A program made the position numbers and the translations under genes. Of a stretch of DNA of 64,000 bases, positions 59,681 through 64,000 are shown piece by piece (positions within the stretch are counted from its first letter, which is position 1; the number at the start of each line of letters is the position of its first letter). Source of the stretch: an uncultured Lachnoclostridium sp. (GTDB lineage Bacteria; Bacillota; Clostridia; Lachnospirales; Lachnospiraceae); contig CALWDO010000001.1 of assembly GCA_944376715.1 (NCBI GenBank), forward strand, positions 1 to 64,000, given 5' to 3'. The notes under the pieces were generated by a model. The model was given only the letters and a program-made list of their open reading frames with translations, had not been told where the DNA came from and ran no database searches.

Positions 59681-60577
59681 TTACAGTTTCAGGTCTGTTC
59701 CGCTGGCCTTGTTGTCAAGAATCTTCTTGATGATATCGGCGATATGAGCGCCTGCCTCAGCCGGAATCGTTCCTGCCTTATGAATGTTGGAAACCACGGT
59801 TCTGCGCGCCTCCGGCATACCTACGGTTGCCTTGTAAGCGATATATGCAGACATGGATTCAGCGGTGATCAGACCCGGACGTTCTCCGATCAGTACACAG
59901 GTAACCTGTGCTCCGGTGATCTCGGAGATCTGGTCCATGGCGCCCACACGTCCGTATTTTACGAAGAACGGGGTGCCGTAATCGATGCCGTAGCTCTTCA
60001 GGCCCTGCTCAATAGCCGGAAGCACATCTCCTACGTTTGCCGCGATTGCCGCGGAGCTTAAACCGTCGGATACGTAGATCTGAACTGTCGGATTCATGCG
60101 GCATTTCTCTTTGATCGTCTTCACTGCCTCGTCGCTCAGCTTACGTCCCAGATCCGGTCTGGTCAGATATGTATCTTTGCTGTCGCACTGAGTCTGTACA
60201 GAGAACAGTCCCATCTTATCGATAAAGTCCTGATCCACATCAGAGAATACAGCGTCCTGAGCTGCAGAGTGAGCTGCGCGGAACTGCAGGACCGGATCGG
60301 TCTTATATCTTGCGCCTGCTTTGCCGATACCCAGACGGCACGGAGCGTACTGTTTCAGATCGTAGTATGCTTCGCCGTTTACCGGGTTCTCTACCAGGTA
60401 CTGTTTGCGGATATCCACTTCGGTTACGTCCGGGATGCAACCATCTTCGATCACCGGCTCATTGCTGCATGCAGCACATCCGGAAGTTTCCGCTTCTTTC
60501 GTATCTTCTTTCTGATCCAGGTTCATCTCGGAAAGAACCTGCGCGATAATTGTCCTTAAATCGTTTTCGTTTACCAA
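59681..60577 (-). CDS. eutC: Ethanolamine ammonia-lyase small subunit
   Basis: A 298-residue protein: an N-terminal helix (NENDLRTIIAQVLSEMNLD) that targets EutBC into the compartment, a linker with an unusual cysteine cluster (GCAACSNEPVIEDGC), and the conserved core ARYKTDPVLQFRAAHSAAQD, YVSDGLSSAAIAANVGD, GRVGAMDQISEITGA, IGERPGLITAESMSAYIAYK. The start is TTG with GGAGG 9 nt upstream. Confidence 0.95.
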   Translation of the reverse strand: MVNENDLRTIIAQVLSEMNLDQKEDTKEAETSGCAACSNEPVIEDGCIPDVTEVDIRKQYLVENPVNGEAYYDLKQYAPCRLGIGKAGARYKTDPVLQFRAAHSAAQDAVFSDVDQDFIDKMGLFSVQTQCDSKDTYLTRPDLGRKLSDEAVKTIKEKCRMNPTVQIYVSDGLSSAAIAANVGDVLPAIEQGLKSYGIDYGTPFFVKYGRVGAMDQISEITGAQVTCVLIGERPGLITAESMSAYIAYKATVGMPEARRTVVSNIHKAGTIPAEAGAHIADIIKKILDNKASGTDLKL

Positions 60578-60590
60578 GATCCGCTACCTC

Positions 60591-61958
60591 CTATTTACAA
60601 AATACAGATGCATCGCCTGCAAGCGGTGTCAGTTTGCCGTCTTTGGAGAATCCCATCTTTTCCAGCCACTGATCAAATTCTTTGATCGGACGAAGTCCGA
60701 ATACTTCACGCAGGCTGGCTGCTTCATGATATCCGGTACACTGATACATCAGCATACAGTCGTCGCCCTGCGGAACGCCCATGATGTAGTTGCATCCTGC
60801 CGCTACCAGAAGAGTTGCCAGATTCTCAATATCGTTCTGGTCTGCTTTCATATGATTGGTATAGCATGCGTCACAGCCCATCGGGATACCGGTCAGTTTG
60901 CCCATGAAATGGTCTTCCAGACCTGCACGGGTTACCTGCTTGGAATCATACAGATACTCCGGTCCGATGAATCCTACTACGGTATTTACCAGGAACGGCT
61001 GATATCTCTTTGCGAATCCGTAGCATCTTGCTTCCATGGTTACCTGGTCCCATCCGTTGTGTGCGTCGGAAGAAAGCTCGGAACCCTGTCCGGTCTCGAA
61101 ATACATTACGTTCGGGCCGGTGCTGGTCGCGCGGTGGAGCATCAGATCGCGTCCTTCATCCAGCATAGATGCGGTAAGTCCGAATGCCTCGTTTCCTTTC
61201 TGGGAACCGGCGATGGACTGGAACATCAGGTCGCACGGCGCGTTCATCTTCTCGATTGCTTCCATCTGGGTCGTCACATGCGCCAGAACGCTGATCTGGG
61301 TCGGTACTTCCCATTTATTCTTGAACTCATCAAAGCTCTTCAGGATTCTTGTAACGCTCTCTACAGAGTCGTCTACCGGGTTCAGACCGATTACAGCGTC
61401 GCCGCATCCAAGGCTTAAGCCTTCCATAACGGAAGCCATAATACCCTTCGGATCGTCGGTGGTATGGTTCGGCTGCAGACGGGATGAGAAGGTTCCCTCA
61501 AGACCGATCGTAGTATTACAATGTGCAGAGATACGAATCTTCTTTGCAGCATAGATCAGGTCCAGGTTGGTCATCAGTTTGCAGACAGCCGCTACCATCT
61601 CGCTGGTAAGGCCTCTGGAAGCTCTCTTGATCATGTCTCCGGTGGTACTGATATCCAGCATCCACTCTCTGAATTCTGCCACCGTCATATTTTTGATTTC
61701 GTTGTAAATAGTTTCATTTACGCCGTCCTGGATGATCCTGGTCACTTCGTCCTCTTCATAAGGAACTGCAGGATTATTTCTCAGGTCTGCCAGCGTAATA
61801 TGGGAGAGTACTACCTTTGCCGCAACTCTCTCTTCCGCAGATTCTGCGGCAATGCCTGCCAGCTTGTCGCCGGACTTCTCTTCATTGGCTTTTGCCATTA
61901 CTTCGCGAAGAGATTTAAATTCATAAACTTTGCCGAATAATTTTGTTTTGAGAATCAA
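60591..61958 (-). CDS. eutB: Ethanolamine ammonia-lyase large subunit
   Basis: A 455-residue TIM-barrel subunit: KVYEFKSLREVMAKANEEKS, GDAVIGLNPVDDSVESVTRI, CDLMFQSIAGSQKGNEAFGL, ETGQGSELSSDAHNGWDQVT, DACYTNHMKADQND and MGVPQGDDCMLMYQCTGYHE, all near-invariant in EutB. With EutC and adenosylcobalamin it converts ethanolamine to acetaldehyde and ammonia. Confidence 0.97.
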   Translation of the reverse strand: MILKTKLFGKVYEFKSLREVMAKANEEKSGDKLAGIAAESAEERVAAKVVLSHITLADLRNNPAVPYEEDEVTRIIQDGVNETIYNEIKNMTVAEFREWMLDISTTGDMIKRASRGLTSEMVAAVCKLMTNLDLIYAAKKIRISAHCNTTIGLEGTFSSRLQPNHTTDDPKGIMASVMEGLSLGCGDAVIGLNPVDDSVESVTRILKSFDEFKNKWEVPTQISVLAHVTTQMEAIEKMNAPCDLMFQSIAGSQKGNEAFGLTASMLDEGRDLMLHRATSTGPNVMYFETGQGSELSSDAHNGWDQVTMEARCYGFAKRYQPFLVNTVVGFIGPEYLYDSKQVTRAGLEDHFMGKLTGIPMGCDACYTNHMKADQNDIENLATLLVAAGCNYIMGVPQGDDCMLMYQCTGYHEAASLREVFGLRPIKEFDQWLEKMGFSKDGKLTPLAGDASVFCK

Positions 61959-62012
61959 ATTGTCTCACCTCTCCTTTTCTGTAATCTTTCATTACCGGAT
62001 GTCTTTTCTCCG

Positions 62013-63440
62013 TCATGAATTGAAGATCAGCGTTTTTGTCACCACCGGCACCACATGGCCTTCCGCCACCGGCTCGCCGATGTCAATGTAATCGCCGTTA
62101 CGGGTATGGATTCCGTCTATACAGATCACATCCTTTTTCCCTTCCAGCAGAACACGAATGGCGTTGCCAAGCACTTTCGCTATATCATTTTCGATGACCA
62201 GGATCAACGGATATGGCCCCCGTATGATACTGTCGGCCCCCTCCACCACCAGGCGCGCAAGCTCCTGGATCTGAGAGAACGAAGTATGGTATCTGCCTGA
62301 AAATGCAATGGCAATCTGTTCTGTATCGCCCTGCGACTCGTAAAGGGATATCCCCCTGCGGATCGCTGTCTTCATCTCCTCTCCATCGGACTCTTCCTCC
62401 TCGGTTAATTTCATGACCGGAATATTTTTGATTGGAAGCTTATCTCTGGAATAACTGATCGTGCTTCCGCTGACATCCGTGGTGTGCGTTCCGGCTCCCA
62501 CCACGGTAGCCCGGATCGTCTCCGCCGCCGGATAGATCTTTACCTTCCGGAATGCGCTGCAGCGGTTGACCGCTCTCGCCAGCAGTACACCGATATCCCC
62601 ATACCGGAACACATCTCCTTCTTCGTGAAGCATGCATTCCGCAACGCCTCCGGAGAATGTTACCGCCTGGACCTTCGGCTCCCTCGCCAGAGGTTTGCCC
62701 TGGTTGGTGTACAGTCTGCTGTGGAATTCATCGGGTTCCTCGATATACAGAGCCATCGCCAGCTGCTGCGCCATATACTCGCAGACACGGTACAGAACAT
62801 TTTCGTCCGCCCGGTCTCCGACCCGGATCCGGATCTGGTGCCTGTCGGCCAGTTCCTGGATCGACGGGAAGATATAGCTGATCTTTCCATTTTCCACCTT
62901 GATCAGTCTGCCGCCGATGTCCAGGCAGCAGGTACCTTTCAGGTTGCCTTTCTGGAAAAACGCAATGTTGCTGGTGCCTCCTCCGATATCCAGGTTGGCT
63001 ACCACCTCCCTCTTCTCTTCCGAGATTTTGTCTGCCCCGGCTCCTTTCGCCGAGAGCACGGACTCCAGATCCGGTCCCGCAGTCGCCACCACAAAATCTC
63101 CGGCCATATCGCTCAGGCTTTCCAAAACTGTGTTGGCGTTCTGTTTCCTTGCCGTCTCACCTGTAATGATGACGGCTCCCGTCTGGAGATCTTCCGGCTT
63201 AATGCCTGCTCGCCGGTATTCGTCCCTGATAATGTCTTTCACCTTCACCGCATCGATCTCCGTCTGGGATTTCAGAGGAGTAAAATGAATGCCGCTCCGG
63301 TAAATCACTTCTTTGTTTACAATGCTGATGCGGGGTACCGTGTAATTGCTCGCCAGATTTTCTATGGTCAGCCTGCTGAAAATCAGCTGGGTCGTGGAAG
63401 TCCCAATATCAATCCCCACGCTTAAAATCGTTTCCTGCAA
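62013..63440 (-). CDS. eutA: Ethanolamine ammonia-lyase reactivating factor EutA
   Basis: A 475-residue ASKHA-fold protein: SVGIDIGTSTTQLIFSRLTI, GAVIITGETARKQNANTVLE, VVANLDIGGGTSNIAFFQKG, VTFSGGVAECMLHEEGDVFR. It exchanges damaged cobalamin from EutBC at the expense of ATP. It lies between eutW and eutB. Confidence 0.95.
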   Translation of the reverse strand: MQETILSVGIDIGTSTTQLIFSRLTIENLASNYTVPRISIVNKEVIYRSGIHFTPLKSQTEIDAVKVKDIIRDEYRRAGIKPEDLQTGAVIITGETARKQNANTVLESLSDMAGDFVVATAGPDLESVLSAKGAGADKISEEKREVVANLDIGGGTSNIAFFQKGNLKGTCCLDIGGRLIKVENGKISYIFPSIQELADRHQIRIRVGDRADENVLYRVCEYMAQQLAMALYIEEPDEFHSRLYTNQGKPLAREPKVQAVTFSGGVAECMLHEEGDVFRYGDIGVLLARAVNRCSAFRKVKIYPAAETIRATVVGAGTHTTDVSGSTISYSRDKLPIKNIPVMKLTEEEESDGEEMKTAIRRGISLYESQGDTEQIAIAFSGRYHTSFSQIQELARLVVEGADSIIRGPYPLILVIENDIAKVLGNAIRVLLEGKKDVICIDGIHTRNGDYIDIGEPVAEGHVVPVVTKTLIFNS

Positions 63441-63464
63441 AGGCTATCACTTCCTTCCCGCCGC

Positions 63465-64000
63465 TTATTCCGAAACGCTTACAAAATCAGCTGTTTCGTT
63501 GATAAAATCAAAGCTCACGCTGGTTCCTGACTCTCCGGAACGAATCCGGAGCTTACCATGCAGTTTATCCTGCACTACCGATCTGACTATATCCAGTCCC
63601 AGGCTCCCTGTCCGGGTGCTTTCCGGGTCAAATCCGGTTCCGTCATCTCGTATCGTAAGTTTGGAATACGCGTTGCCTCTCTCCACAATAATAAAAATCG
63701 TGCCTTCTCTTCTTCCGTCGAATGCGTGCCTCATAGAATTCTGAAGCAGTTCGTTGACCGTCAGCGCCACTGAACTGGCAATGTCCGTATCCACGATAAT
63801 ATCATCCCCCTGGAGTTCCAGGTTCAATTTTAATTCCGGCTTCAGAAAAGGCTGAATCGCGTTGTTTTTTACTGTCCGCAGGACTTCCATCAGGCTTACG
63901 CTTTCCTCTCCCGTCTGGGAAAGGAGCTGGTGCGTCACCGATATGGACAAGATCCTGCTGATCGTCTCATTCAGGACTTTCTTTGTTTCCTCATTGTCCA
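63465..64000 (-). CDS. eutW: Sensor histidine kinase EutW (partial)
   Basis: The C-terminal part of a histidine kinase; the gene continues past the right edge with no in-window start (residues DNEETKKVLNETISRILSIS read through to the edge). The phospho-acceptor region ISVTHQLLSQTGEE is of HisKA_2 type. The ATP-binding domain has ALTVNELLQNSMRHAFDGRR (N box), LTIRDDGTGFDPESTRTGSL (G1) and LGLDIVRSVVQ (G2). In Firmicutes EutW senses ethanolamine and phosphorylates the ANTAR antiterminator EutV, whose gene should lie just outside. Confidence 0.88.
   Translation of the reverse strand, partial: DNEETKKVLNETISRILSISVTHQLLSQTGEESVSLMEVLRTVKNNAIQPFLKPELKLNLELQGDDIIVDTDIASSVALTVNELLQNSMRHAFDGRREGTIFIIVERGNAYSKLTIRDDGTGFDPESTRTGSLGLDIVRSVVQDKLHGKLRIRSGESGTSVSFDFINETADFVSVSE

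Noticed and set aside
61959-63464. EutV/ANTAR-type double hairpins upstream of eutB or eutA
   Set aside because: The gaps before eutA and eutB are short (24 and 54 bp) and I could not find the paired hairpins; they may lie outside the window.

Overview
The window looks like chromosome of an anaerobic, spore-forming gut Clostridium, most likely a Lachnospiraceae member. The reasons are the complete stage III sporulation operon spoIIIAA-AH, the rimP-nusA-ylxR-ylxQ-infB-rbfA-nrnA-truB-ribF translation operon in Firmicute order, a transketolase split into two genes, FeoAB, and a cobalamin-dependent ethanolamine (eut) microcompartment locus of the Firmicute type. Almost every gene is on the minus strand. 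I see no rRNA or tRNA genes, no CRISPR array and no prophage.

Layout, left to right. 1-3 kb: split transketolase (the C-terminal subunit runs off the left edge), a DUF218 protein and a PLP aminotransferase. 3-6.8 kb: DUF1292 protein, lactate dehydrogenase-family enzyme, thioredoxin system trxBA, and a Crp/Fnr regulator. 6.8-10.1 kb: a CmpB-like membrane protein and a GntR-regulated ABC transporter of YtrA type. 10.2-12.6 kb: feoAB behind a Fur-box promoter. 12.6-17.2 kb: spoIIIA operon. 17.3-24.4 kb: an accessory island with a giant cell-wall-anchored adhesin, a co-directional tyrosine recombinase that has lost catalytic residues, and a divergent intact tyrosine recombinase. 24.4-27 kb: rpsO-pnp with a long leader hairpin. 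27-35 kb: cyclophilin, M24 peptidase and an oligopeptide/dipeptide ABC operon. 34.9-39 kb: NlpC/P60 cell-wall hydrolase with a WalR-type box, and copA-csoR with a CsoR operator. 39-47.2 kb: the translation operon. 47.2-64 kb: the eut microcompartment operon, ending with a GNAT protein and a DUF2284 protein; its sensor kinase eutW is cut by the right edge.

The most striking region is 23.27-24.37 kb. Two 27-bp sites in inverted orientation (23 of 27 positions identical, each with its own internal dyad) bracket the intact recombinase gene together with a good promoter that points out of the segment at the adhesin gene. Inverting the segment would turn this promoter away from the adhesin and into a Rho-independent terminator immediately outside the other site. 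This is the architecture of a phase-variation switch, and it is read directly from the sequence. A zinc-ribbon/recombinase fusion protein with substituted catalytic residues lies directly behind the adhesin gene and could be an accessory or regulatory factor.

In the eut operon, EutBC (reactivated by EutA) would split ethanolamine. EutE would oxidise acetaldehyde to acetyl-CoA and PduL would convert it to acetyl phosphate. EutT and PduS (with the Fe-S shell protein PduT) would keep cobalamin active. EutM (two tandem copies), EutL, a EutK-like protein and EutN would build the shell. The EutK-like protein carries a predicted nucleic-acid-binding tail, and several enzymes end in short amphipathic helices that look like encapsulation signals.
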